In this document: in pieces, positions 30,305-38,226 of the stretch | How the letters are laid out: every line of letters begins with the position of its first letter | Position numbering within the stretch: the first letter of the stretch is position 1 | Position numbers and translations under genes: made by a program | Assembly: GCF_028737255.1 (NCBI RefSeq) | Contig: NZ_JAQZAN010000001.1 | Location: 372,001-436,000 of the forward strand | Reading direction: 5' to 3' | DNA length: 64,000 nucleotides | From: Actinomycetospora straminea | Lineage (GTDB): Bacteria > Actinomycetota > Actinomycetes > Mycobacteriales > Pseudonocardiaceae | Notes under the pieces: generated by a model | Told to the model about the DNA's origin: nothing | Database searches by the model: none | Seen by the model: only the letters and a program-made list of their open reading frames with translations

Positions 30305-30683
30305 CCGGGGCGTTTCGGGCATTCGGGGCCATCCCGGGTCGATCCGGACACCGTCCCGGCCGCGCCGCCGGGTGAGTGGTCGACCGCGCGTGACGGCCCG
30401 CCGGGGGCGCGCGCCGAACGGGGAGGACACGTCCGACCGAGCGACGAGGGGTCACCCGACACGGTGACGACCGCTCGGCGCGCACGCCCGCACGCACGGC
30501 GTAGCGACCGGCTCGGGGCACTCCTGTCGTTTGCTCAGCCCGTGACCGCGTCGCTACCTTCTCGCCGTCCTCATCACGGTCAGGTCACGAACGACATACG
30601 GAACGACCCCGAACGTTCCGTCAGGGCACTCCCCGAATTCCCGCCCTGGATGTCGCCGTGACCGGCCCCGATCCGCGGGAAGG
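30305..30683 (+). promoter_or_regulatory. Intergenic leader region of the M23 peptidase gene
   Basis: No gene in this 379-base region. TTGCTC (30531-30536) and TACCTT (30555-30560), 18 bases apart, make a fair promoter with a start near 30567, which gives a transcript leader of roughly 115 bases. In that leader CGGAACG (30599-30605) and CGTTCCG (30614-30620) form a 7-bp hairpin. Leaders of cell-wall hydrolase genes in actinobacteria sometimes hold c-di-AMP riboswitches, but I could not recognise that consensus here. Confidence 0.4.
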
Positions 30684-31913
30684 ATGGTCTTGGCGAACAG
30701 CTCCCCGCGCCCGCCGTCCGCGCCCCTCTTCGGTTCCCTCGGCCTCACCCCCGCCCTCGCCGGCGGCTTCGGTGGCGGCCCCGCGGGACCGCGCTTCCCC
30801 GACCTGTCCGGCCTCGGTGCCGGTCTGCCCGGTCTCGGCGCCCGGGGCGGGCGCCGCGGCGGTGACGCCGCCGGGTTCGTCAGCGGCACCGGCCGCGCGC
30901 CGGAGGTCCCCGCCCGTCCCGTCGGGCTGCGGCCCGGCCCCGTGGCCCCGGCGCCCGCGCCGCAGCGGCCCGCGGGTCCGACCACCGGCGGCCACCCGCG
31001 TCCTGCGTACCGCGACCTCCCCCGCGAGGAGACGCTGCGCGAGCTGCCGCGTGAGCACCGGGACCCCCGGGACCGCCGCACGCCCCGCCCGCCGCAGGGC
31101 GGTCCCCGGCGTCGCGACCTCGACCCGGGCCCCCCGCCACGGCCCGCGCCGCCGGCCGGCCGCGGGCCCTCGCCGCTGCGCGGGCGCCTCGCCGTCGCCG
31201 CCGTCGCCGCCGGTGCGCTCGCGACCGCGGGGCACAGCCTCGCCGGCCTCGACGCCCTGTCCGACGCGCCGACGACCGCCGAGCTGGCCCTGGCCTCCGA
31301 CCGCGCGACGACGAGCGACGTGTCCTCGTCCCGCGCCACCGGGCTCGACGCGGCCACCTCGGGCGTCCTGCCGGTGACCTCGCCGGCCGCGACCGCCTCG
31401 ACCGGATCCGCGGACACCGCGACCGCCGACGAGGGCCACCAGGTCGGCTCGCTGAGCAAGGCCGCCGACCGCGCGGCCGCCGCGGCCCGCGCCGCCGCCG
31501 AGGCCGCGCGCCCCGACTACGTCCGCCCGGCCGAGGGTCGCTTCACCTCGGGCTTCGGTGCCCGCTGGGGCTCGTCGCACCGCGGCATCGACATCGCGGG
31601 CCCGATCGGCACCCCGATCGTCTCGGTCGCCGACGGCACCGTCGTCGAGTCCGGGCCGGCCAGCGGCTTCGGCATGTGGGTCAAGGTCGAGCTGGACGAC
31701 GGCACGATCAACGTCTACGGCCACGTCAACCGCTCCTACGTCGAGGAGGGCCAGCGGGTCCGGGCCGGCGAGGAGATCGCCGAGATCGGGAACCGCGGCC
31801 GCTCCACCGGCCCCCACCTGCACTTCGAGGTGTGGGAGGACGGCTCCCGCAAGGTCAACCCGCTGCCGTGGCTCGCCGAGCGCGGCATCTCGTTGGGCTC
31901 CCCCCAGGACTAG
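30684..31913 (+). CDS. M23 family peptidoglycan metallopeptidase
   Basis: A 409-residue envelope protein. Residues ~1-165 are Pro/Arg/Gly-rich and cytoplasmic, a single hydrophobic segment (LAVAAVAAGALATAGHSLAG, residues ~172-191) anchors it, and residues ~270-409 form the LytM/M23 zinc peptidase domain: HRGIDIA (Zn His and Asp), YGHVNRS and the HLHFE motif (HxH). It cuts peptidoglycan cross-bridges outside the membrane. It matches M. tuberculosis Rv0950c in position, next to pcrA and convergent with it. ATG 30684 has poor spacing; a TTG at 30690 following GGAAGGA is a plausible alternative. Confidence 0.88.
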   Translation: MVLANSSPRPPSAPLFGSLGLTPALAGGFGGGPAGPRFPDLSGLGAGLPGLGARGGRRGGDAAGFVSGTGRAPEVPARPVGLRPGPVAPAPAPQRPAGPTTGGHPRPAYRDLPREETLRELPREHRDPRDRRTPRPPQGGPRRRDLDPGPPPRPAPPAGRGPSPLRGRLAVAAVAAGALATAGHSLAGLDALSDAPTTAELALASDRATTSDVSSSRATGLDAATSGVLPVTSPAATASTGSADTATADEGHQVGSLSKAADRAAAAARAAAEAARPDYVRPAEGRFTSGFGARWGSSHRGIDIAGPIGTPIVSVADGTVVESGPASGFGMWVKVELDDGTINVYGHVNRSYVEEGQRVRAGEEIAEIGNRGRSTGPHLHFEVWEDGSRKVNPLPWLAERGISLGSPQD

Positions 31914-31934
31914 TCCGCTCCCCGCAAGACGGCC

Positions 31935-31964
31935 AGGGCCCCGGAGCACGCGCTCCGGGGCCCT
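31935..31964. terminator. Bidirectional terminator between M23 gene and pcrA
   Basis: AGGGCCCCGGAGC (31935-31947) and its exact complement (31952-31964) form a 13-bp stem with loop ACGC. It lies between two convergent genes, 22 bases past the peptidase stop. The pcrA side is 75 bases away. Confidence 0.85.
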
Positions 31965-32038
31965 CGTCGTTTCTCCGCGCTCAGTACCGACCCGCGCGCC
32001 GACCCCCGAGCCGGAGCCCGCCACCGGGGGTAGCGCGG

Positions 32039-34561
32039 TCAGAGCTTCGTCAGCGGCACGCCGCCGATGAGCATCAGCCGCACGGTGCCCGAGGAGCCGA
32101 AGTCGATGGTGGCCGTGGCCCGCGAGCCGACGCCGTCGACGGTGACCACCGTGCCGAGGCCGTACTTGTCGTGGCTCACCCGGTCGCCGACGTCCAGCGA
32201 GATCGTCGGCGCCTCCTTCCAGTCCGGGCGCATCGGCGAGGGGCGCGAGGCCCGGCCGGACAGGTCGGTGCCGGGGCTCGCCCAGCGCCCGGAGCCGAAG
32301 CGGGTGCGCCCGACCGGCGAGGACCGCTCGGAGCTGGGCTCGACACGGCGCCACTCCCACACGTCGGCGGGCACCTCGTCGAGGAACCGCGACGGCGGGT
32401 TGGCCTGCGGCTGCCCGTACGCCGAGCGCATGACCGCGCGCGAGAGGTAGAGCCGCTGCTGGGCGCGCGTGATGCCGACGTAGGCGAGCCGGCGCTCCTC
32501 GGAGAGCTCGGCGGGGTCGGCGAGCGCCCGCGAGTGCGGGAAGACGCCGTCCTCCCAGCCGGTGGTGAACACGACCGGGAACTCGAGGCCCTTCGCGGTG
32601 TGCAGCGTCATCAGCGTGACCACGCCGTCGCCGCCGTCGGGGATCGAGTCGGCGTCGGCCACCAGCGACACCCGCTCGAGGAACGCCTCGAGCGAGCCCG
32701 GCACGGCCTGGCCGTCGGTGCCCTCGGCCTGCTCCACCGTCTGTTCCCCGGCGGCGTCCTCGACGCCCTCGGCGTTGAGCGCGTCCTGCACGAACTCGCG
32801 CGCGACGCTGACGAGCTCCTGCAGGTTCTCCAGCCGCGACTGCTCCTGTGGGTCCTCCGAGCCCTCGAGCTCGGCCCGGTAGCCCGAGCGGTCGAGGATC
32901 GCCTCGAGCACCTCGTCGACCGACGTGCCCTCGGCGACCAGCCCGGCGAGACCGTCGAGCATCTCGACGAAGTCGGCGATGTTGCGCTGCGAGCGCGTCG
33001 CCAGCCCGTGGACCTCGCCCGCGGCGGCCCGGCGCAGCGCGGCGGCGAAGGTGATGCGCTCGCGGTCGGCCGCGTCGGCGACCACCGACTCCGCACGGTC
33101 GCCGATGCCCCGCTTCGGCACGTTGAGGATGCGGCGCAGGGAGACCGTGTCCTCGGGGTTCGAGAGCACCTTGAGGTAGGCCATCGCGTCGCGGACCTCG
33201 CGGCGCTCGTAGAAGCGCACGCCGCCGACGATCTTGTACGGCAGCCCGAGGCGGATGAACACGTCCTCGAACACCCGCGACTGACCGTTGGTCCGGTAGA
33301 AGACCGCGACCTCGCCGAAGCGCGCCTCGCCCGCGTCGACCAGCCGGTCGATCTCGGCGGCGACGAACGCCGCCTCGTCGTGCTCGTTGTCGGCGACGTA
33401 GCCGACCACCAGCTCGCCGTCGCCCGCGTCGGTCCACAGCCGCTTGTCGCGACGGTCCGGGTTGCGGCTGATGACGGCGTTGGCGGCCGTGAGGATGCGC
33501 TGGGTGGAGCGGTAGTTCTGCTCGAGCAGGATGGTGCGCGCCTCGGGGTAGTCGCGCTCGAACTCGACGATGTTGCGGATGGTGGCGCCGCGGAAGGCGT
33601 AGATCGACTGGTCGGCGTCGCCCACCACGCACAGCTCGGCCGGGGGCACCGCGCCGTCCTCGCTGCCCGCCGCCAGGGCCCGGACCAGCATGTACTGCGC
33701 GTGGTTGGTGTCCTGGTACTCGTCGACCAGGATGTGCCGGAACCGGCGCCGGTAGTACTCGGCGACGTCGGGGAAGCGGGTCAGCAGGTCGACGGTGCGA
33801 CCGATGAGGTCGTCGAAGTCGAGCGAGTTCGACTGCTGCAGCCGCTGCTGGTAGACGGCGTAGACCTCGGCCGTGCGCTTCTCCGCCTCGGTGGCCGCGG
33901 CGTCGGCGGCCTCGATGGGCGAGACGAGCTCGTTCTTCCACGCCGAGATCCGGGCGAGCAGCCCGCGCGGCGAGTACTTCTTGGCGTCCAGGTCGAGCCC
34001 GCGCGCCACCGACGCGACGAGCCGCCGCGAGTCGTCGGCGTCGTAGATGGAGAACGTGGAGCTCAGCTCGAGGTGGCGGTACTCGCGGCGCAGGATGCGC
34101 ACGCACATCGAGTGGAACGTCGACACCCACATCGCGTTCGCCCGGCGACCCACCAGCGCGGCCACGCGCTCGCGCATCTCGGCGGCGGCCTTGTTGGTGA
34201 ACGTGATGGCCATGACCTGGCCCGGCCCGACGCCCTGGTGGCGCATCTGCCAGGCGATCCGGTGGGTGAGCACCCGCGTCTTGCCCGATCCGGCGCCGGC
34301 GACGATGAGCAGCGGCGACCCGGTGTGCACCACCGCCTCGCGCTGCGGGGGGTTCATGCCCTCGAGCAGCGGGTCGTCCGCCGGGTCGGGACGGTCGGTG
34401 TCGCGGCGCAGCGCGGCGCCGGCCCCCGCGTCGTCGCCGCCCGCGGCGGCCGCGGCCAGCCGCCGGGACAGGGCGGACGCCGCCGAACGCACGGGCGGGC
34501 CCGACCCGACGTCTGACGTGGTGTCGGACGCGGCGTGGCGGGTGGCGGGACCGGTGCTCAT
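32039..34561 (-). CDS. pcrA: ATP-dependent DNA helicase UvrD1/PcrA
   Basis: An 840-residue superfamily 1A 3'-5' helicase used in nucleotide excision repair and replication restart. Motif I is AGAGSGKT at residues 88-95, motif Ia ITFTNKAAAEMRER, motif II VDEYQDTN, motif III GDADQSIYAFRGA, motif IV QNYRSTQRIL, motif V LMTLHTAKGLEFPVVF and motif VI RRLAYVGITRAQQRL. A ~65-residue disordered N-terminal extension precedes the core. The C-terminal ~60 residues (DVGDRVSHDKYGLGTVVTVDGVG) form the Tudor-like RNA-polymerase-binding domain of UvrD1. ATG 34561 is the first good start. It is convergent with the M23 gene and divergent from the chorismate mutase leader. Confidence 0.97.
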   Translation of the reverse strand: MSTGPATRHAASDTTSDVGSGPPVRSAASALSRRLAAAAAGGDDAGAGAALRRDTDRPDPADDPLLEGMNPPQREAVVHTGSPLLIVAGAGSGKTRVLTHRIAWQMRHQGVGPGQVMAITFTNKAAAEMRERVAALVGRRANAMWVSTFHSMCVRILRREYRHLELSSTFSIYDADDSRRLVASVARGLDLDAKKYSPRGLLARISAWKNELVSPIEAADAAATEAEKRTAEVYAVYQQRLQQSNSLDFDDLIGRTVDLLTRFPDVAEYYRRRFRHILVDEYQDTNHAQYMLVRALAAGSEDGAVPPAELCVVGDADQSIYAFRGATIRNIVEFERDYPEARTILLEQNYRSTQRILTAANAVISRNPDRRDKRLWTDAGDGELVVGYVADNEHDEAAFVAAEIDRLVDAGEARFGEVAVFYRTNGQSRVFEDVFIRLGLPYKIVGGVRFYERREVRDAMAYLKVLSNPEDTVSLRRILNVPKRGIGDRAESVVADAADRERITFAAALRRAAAGEVHGLATRSQRNIADFVEMLDGLAGLVAEGTSVDEVLEAILDRSGYRAELEGSEDPQEQSRLENLQELVSVAREFVQDALNAEGVEDAAGEQTVEQAEGTDGQAVPGSLEAFLERVSLVADADSIPDGGDGVVTLMTLHTAKGLEFPVVFTTGWEDGVFPHSRALADPAELSEERRLAYVGITRAQQRLYLSRAVMRSAYGQPQANPPSRFLDEVPADVWEWRRVEPSSERSSPVGRTRFGSGRWASPGTDLSGRASRPSPMRPDWKEAPTISLDVGDRVSHDKYGLGTVVTVDGVGSRATATIDFGSSGTVRLMLIGGVPLTKL

Positions 34562-34660
34562 CGTCGGTCCACGCTACCGGGGCCCTCCGACAGTCGCGGC
34601 GGCGTGGCGGCCCGGGGAGGTCCACCGGGCGGCCGTTTGGTCGCACGCCGCGCCGATGGC

Positions 34661-34735
34661 ATGATGACCGCCGTGCGCGCGCAGTTTCGTCGATTTTTCT
34701 ACGGGTACCGGACCCCGGTGCCCGTGGTCAGCTGA
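34661..34735 (+). CDS. Aromatic leader peptide of the chorismate mutase transcript
   Basis: A 24-codon open frame, too short for routine gene calls, translating to MMTAVRAQFRRFFYGYRTP then VPVVS and a TGA at 34733. Within ten codons it has three Phe (TTT 34685, TTT 34694, TTC 34697) and two Tyr (TAC 34700, TAC 34706). Two of the Phe codons are TTT, which should be rare in this GC-rich genome. The run lies exactly where a stalled ribosome would mask strand 1 of the downstream attenuator, so its job is probably to sense charged tRNA-Phe and tRNA-Tyr. ATG 34664 is an alternative start. No strong Shine-Dalgarno is visible, and a leaderless transcript is possible. Confidence 0.7.
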   Translation: MMTAVRAQFRRFFYGYRTPVPVVS

Positions 34736-34785
34736 CGCGCCCGCCGCGCTGCCACGCCGCCCCGGAGTCCACGGACCCCGGGGCG
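34703..34785 (+). promoter_or_regulatory. Ribosome-mediated transcription attenuator before the chorismate mutase gene
   Basis: Three mutually exclusive structures. Hairpin 1:2: GGGTACCGG (34703-34711) pairs with CCGGTGCCC (34715-34723). Antiterminator 2:3: GGACCCCGG (34710-34718) pairs with CCGGAGTCC (34762-34770, one mismatch), CGTGG (34723-34727) with CCACG (34752-34756), and CAGC (34729-34732) with GCTG (34748-34751). Terminator 3:4: CGCCCCGG (34758-34765) with CCGGGGCG (34778-34785), extended by GTCC (34767-34770) and GGAC (34773-34776), followed by TTCTCGT. Stalling on the Phe/Tyr codons would free strand 2 for antitermination; normal translation to the stop would cover strand 2 and let the terminator form. 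No experimental evidence is available. Confidence 0.78.
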
Positions 34786-34857
34786 TTCTCGTGTCCGGGG
34801 TCGCGAGGGCCCACCGACCCGGGAACCACCCGGACACACCCTGGAGGCCGATCCCCC

Positions 34858-35220
34858 GTGAGTGCCGCGACCAGCTCCACCGACAGCCCTACCGACAGCG
34901 CCGCCGACGCCGGGTCCGAGGACGCATCCCCCGCGTCCACCGACGCGCCGGCCCCGCTCGCCCCGGCCACCGCCGACGAGATCCCCTCGCTGCGCGAGGA
35001 GATCGACGCGATCGACGCCGAGCTGCTGCGCCTCGTCAAGCGCCGCTCGGAGATCTCGCAGCGGATCGGGCTGGCGCGGATGGCCGCCGGCGGGCCCCGG
35101 ATCGTCTACAACCGCGAGATGCAGGTCCTCGCCCGGTTCCGCGACCTCGGGACCGAGGGCCGGGAGCTCGCCATGCTGCTGCTGCGTCTCGGGCGCGGGC
35201 GGCTGGGCGGTCGGGCCTGA
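34858..35220 (+). CDS. aroQ: Chorismate mutase, AroQ delta type
   Basis: A 120-residue protein with a ~38-residue Ser/Ala/Thr/Asp-rich leader, then the short AroQ-delta domain: SLREEIDAIDAELLRLVKRRSEISQRIGLARMAAGGPRIVYNREMQVLARFRDLG. Conserved Arg of helix 1, RRxEIxxRIGxARM with its catalytic-loop Arg, and RIVYNREM match the intracellular chorismate mutase Rv0948c of M. tuberculosis, which is nearly inactive until complexed with DAHP synthase. It makes prephenate for Phe and Tyr. GTG 34858 is preceded by GGAGG. The gene lies directly downstream of the Phe/Tyr attenuator, which fits end-product control. It is divergent from pcrA as in mycobacteria. Confidence 0.88.
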   Translation: MSAATSSTDSPTDSAADAGSEDASPASTDAPAPLAPATADEIPSLREEIDAIDAELLRLVKRRSEISQRIGLARMAAGGPRIVYNREMQVLARFRDLGTEGRELAMLLLRLGRGRLGGRA

Positions 35221-35334
35221 CGCTCCCGGGACGGCGCTAGCACCCGGCGCGGGTCCCGACCCCGACCCGACACCCTGAGGTGTTCCGGGGTCCGACGAGC
35301 GCCGACCACACGCCGGTGGTGGCACGCTGGTGCC

Positions 35335-35652
35335 ATGGGAACGGTCATCGACCTGATCGCCACGATCGTCACCGTGCTGAGCCTGCTCGCCGCGGTCGGC
35401 TACGGCGGCTACCTGCTCATGATCTCGTCGGTGGCCTCCAAGCGCCCGGGGGCCGCGCACCTCGCGACCGACGCGCGCAAGCGGCTACCGGCGGCGGGCG
35501 GCCTCGCCCTGGGCGCGCTCGTCGCGCTGCTCCTCACGGGTGGCGGCATCCCGCTCGACGTCATCGGGCTGCTCGTCGGCGGTGGCGTGGGCCTCGTCGC
35601 GACGAACCAGCTCCAGGGGGCCCGCAAGCGGCTCGCCGCCCCGCCGCGCTGA
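35335..35652 (+). CDS. Small two-helix membrane protein
   Basis: A 105-residue protein that I do not recognise. Predicted helices lie at about residues 5-30 (LIATIVTVLSLLAAVGYGGYLLMI) and 53-88 (AAGGLALGALVALLLTGGGIPLDVIGLLVGGGVGLVA), the second long and glycine-rich. Both ends are basic, with KR at residues ~38 and ~100. Similar small hypothetical membrane proteins are found in many actinobacteria. ATG 35335 is used although no ribosome site is obvious. It follows the chorismate mutase gene by 114 bases on the same strand, but a link is doubtful. Confidence 0.55.
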   Translation: MGTVIDLIATIVTVLSLLAAVGYGGYLLMISSVASKRPGAAHLATDARKRLPAAGGLALGALVALLLTGGGIPLDVIGLLVGGGVGLVATNQLQGARKRLAAPPR

Positions 35653-35865
35653 GCCCAGCGGTCACGTTCCGGCGCCCACCGGTGCATGAGCGTGGGCTGT
35701 CCGGCGAGCGAACGTCCGTGTTCGGCCCAACCCGCTGACACGGCCGCTGGGCGCCCGGACACGAACGGTCGCACCTCGTCCCCTGGACGGCTCTGCACGT
35801 CCGGGTGACGCCCCGAGTAGCTATTCCCCCACGGGGAGTGGACACGGGACGAGGAGCAGAGGGAC

Positions 35866-38127
35866 ATGGACGAGCGTGGTGGCCGGCACGCGTGGTTCGA
35901 CGAGCCCGCCGAGGTCACGGGCACCCTGGTCGCCCCGCCGACCGTCCCTCCGCCCGCCCTGCCCGGTGGTGGTCCGGGCGCCGACGACCGACTCGCGGAG
36001 GGCGTAACGCCGGGCGAGGTACCGATCGATCTGGTTCCCGTGCCCCGACGTCCGGTCGACGACCTGCCGCCCGTACCGCACCAGGACGAGGCCCGTCACA
36101 CCGACGGTGTCCCGGTGACCGAGCTCCTCGCGCGCCTCACCGCCTCCGCCCGCCGCGTCCGCGAGGCCGAGCGCGGCGAGGCCGTGCCGGAGCCCCGCTC
36201 CGCGCCGCCGACGACCCTTACCGACGACGCCACGCGCGACGAGCGGCGGCCCGCCCTGACCCCGGTCGCGACCCCGGACAGCACCCACGCCACCGCCACC
36301 GGCTCCACCGAGCTCGACGCGGCCCTGGCCTTCGCCGCCGCGCTGGAGGCGGCCGAGGCCGCCGAGGCGGCCGGCACGACCACGGCGGGGCCCGCTCCCG
36401 CCGGGGCCCGGCCCGACGGCCCCGTCTCCGACCTCGGCGCGGCGCGCGCGGCGGCGGCCGCCGACCTGCGGGCCTTCGTCCGCCAGGGCGACACCGGCCC
36501 CGCTCTCGTGCGCCCGCTGCCCACCCCCGGGCGGTCGGCGCGCCGGCGCACGAACCCGTTCCGCCGCACGAACACCCGGACGTTCGGCGCCACCACGGGC
36601 GCCCTGCTCGTGGCCGGCACCGTCGCGAGCATCGCCGGCCTGCCCCTGCCGGGCCTGCCCGTCGAGGAGGCGCCGTCGCCCGGCGGCCCGGTCGCGCTCC
36701 CGCCCGGGGCGGGCATCGTCCCGGTTCTGCCCGGCACGCCGGGCGCGATCCCGGGCGTCGTCCTGGGCCCCGACGGCCTGCCCCTCGGCACCGGCATCAC
36801 GCTGAGCGCCGCGGCCTCCGACCTGGGCCTGGGCCTCGGCGCGCCCGGCGGCGCGGCCGTCGCGGGCGGCGGGCTCGCCGGCGTCGACGGCCCCCTCACC
36901 GCGGCGCCGGGGGGCGTGGGCGGTGTGGCCCCGCCCGGCGGCGGTGGCGGCGTCGTCCCCGGGGGCCCCGGCGCCCCGGGTGTCCCCGTCGGGCCCGGCA
37001 CCCCGGGCGCACCCGTCGGGGGCGACGGCGGTGGCGGTGGCGGCGTCATCGGTCCCTTGGTCGACGGAGCCGGCGAGGTCATCGGCGGGACCGGCGGCGT
37101 GGTCGGCGGAGCCGTGGGCGGCGTCGGCGACACGGTCGGCAACGCCACCGACGGCCTCGGCACCACGGTCTCCGGCGCCGGGCGCACCGTCGAGACGCTG
37201 GCCGACGGGCTCGACACCACGGTCACCGGCGTCACCGACGGCCTCGGCACCACCGTGGGCGGGGTCGGCGGCGTGCTCGACGGCCTGCTCGGCGGCGAGA
37301 CGCCGGCCCCGACGCGCCCCCCGGGCCTCGTCGGCACCGTCGGCGTCGTCGTCGACGGCACCACCGGCCGGCTCGGCGGCCCCCTGCCCGGCCCGCTCGG
37401 CGGGCCGGTCACCGGCCTCGGCGGCACGGTGAACAGCACGCTGCGCTCGCTCGAGTCGCAGGTCGCGGACCCGGCGGTCGGTACCGTCACCGGAGGCGTC
37501 CGCGACGCCGGCGCGACCGTCGGCAGCACGGTCCGCTCGGCGAACCACGACGTCGTCGGCCCCCTCGCCGGCACCGTGTCCGGCGCCGTGGGCGACACCG
37601 GCACGACGGCCGCCACCACCCTGCGCGCCACCGCGGCCGACGTCGTCGCCCCCGCCGGCGAGACCCTCACCGACACCCTCGACGCGGTCGGGGACGCCAC
37701 CGGCGGGTCGACCCCACCGCTGGTCGAGGACACCGCGGACACCGTCGAGGGGGTCTCCTCGACCGTCGAGGAGACCGTCGAGGAGACCGGCGACGCGGTG
37801 GGGGACACCACGGACGAGGTCGAGGAGACCGTCGAGGACACCGCGGACACCGTCGGGTCGGTGGTCGACACGACCGGCGACACCGTCGAGGACACGACCG
37901 ACGCGGTGGGTGACGGCGTCGAGGGGCTGCTCGGGCTCAGCGGGGACGCCAGCGGGGACGACGCCAGCGGCGACGACGGGGCCGCCGGCGACAGCGGAGA
38001 CGACGGGGCCTCCAGCGCCGGCAGCAGCAGCGGCAGCAGTGCCGGGAGCAGCAGCGACGACGCCGCGGACGAGGGCAGCAGCGCCGACACCGGCGACGGC
38101 GGCAGCTCCGGCGACGGCGACGACTGA
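35866..38127 (+). CDS. Long Gly/Thr/Asp-rich membrane-anchored repeat protein
   Basis: A 753-residue hypothetical protein. Residues 1-225 are disordered, Pro/Ala/Glu-rich, ending in an Arg-rich patch (RRRTNPFRRTNTRTF). One hydrophobic segment (ATTGALLVAGTVASIAGLPLP, residues ~243-263) likely anchors it. The outer part runs from Gly/Pro-rich tracts through a region of degenerate ~11-residue repeats with spaced Thr-Val and Gly (DTVGNATDGLGTTVSGAG, ETVEETVEDTADTV) to an Asp/Ser/Gly tail. The Thr-Val-Asp periodicity suggests an amphipathic or apolipoprotein-like helix. Cytoplasmic N-in topology fits the basic patch. ATG 35866 is preceded by GAGGAG. Function is unknown; cell-envelope structural role is a guess from context with a kinase. 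Confidence 0.75.
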   Translation: MDERGGRHAWFDEPAEVTGTLVAPPTVPPPALPGGGPGADDRLAEGVTPGEVPIDLVPVPRRPVDDLPPVPHQDEARHTDGVPVTELLARLTASARRVREAERGEAVPEPRSAPPTTLTDDATRDERRPALTPVATPDSTHATATGSTELDAALAFAAALEAAEAAEAAGTTTAGPAPAGARPDGPVSDLGAARAAAAADLRAFVRQGDTGPALVRPLPTPGRSARRRTNPFRRTNTRTFGATTGALLVAGTVASIAGLPLPGLPVEEAPSPGGPVALPPGAGIVPVLPGTPGAIPGVVLGPDGLPLGTGITLSAAASDLGLGLGAPGGAAVAGGGLAGVDGPLTAAPGGVGGVAPPGGGGGVVPGGPGAPGVPVGPGTPGAPVGGDGGGGGGVIGPLVDGAGEVIGGTGGVVGGAVGGVGDTVGNATDGLGTTVSGAGRTVETLADGLDTTVTGVTDGLGTTVGGVGGVLDGLLGGETPAPTRPPGLVGTVGVVVDGTTGRLGGPLPGPLGGPVTGLGGTVNSTLRSLESQVADPAVGTVTGGVRDAGATVGSTVRSANHDVVGPLAGTVSGAVGDTGTTAATTLRATAADVVAPAGETLTDTLDAVGDATGGSTPPLVEDTADTVEGVSSTVEETVEETGDAVGDTTDEVEETVEDTADTVGSVVDTTGDTVEDTTDAVGDGVEGLLGLSGDASGDDASGDDGAAGDSGDDGASSAGSSSGSSAGSSSDDAADEGSSADTGDGGSSGDGDD

Positions 38128-38226
38128 GCGGGCCGGCGGTGAGCTGGTCCGCCGCCGGGCGCGTGGTCGTCACCCGGTCGGGACCTCTACTGTGACCCCC
38201 GTGGACCCGCGGACCCGGAGCAGCCG

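Noticed and set aside
30561-30683. c-di-AMP (ydaO-type) riboswitch before the M23 gene
   Set aside because: The location fits, but I could not find the conserved helices or sequence blocks by eye.
31676-34516. A 946-residue open frame on the plus strand opposite pcrA
   Set aside because: It is the antisense shadow of the pcrA coding region; the helicase motifs are on the minus strand, and the plus frame has Val/Asp/His/Arg-rich composition typical of antisense GC-rich DNA.
34535-34735. A longer protein-coding frame through the aromatic leader peptide
   Set aside because: The upstream part overlaps the pcrA start and has no homology; only the short leader from 34661 makes sense.
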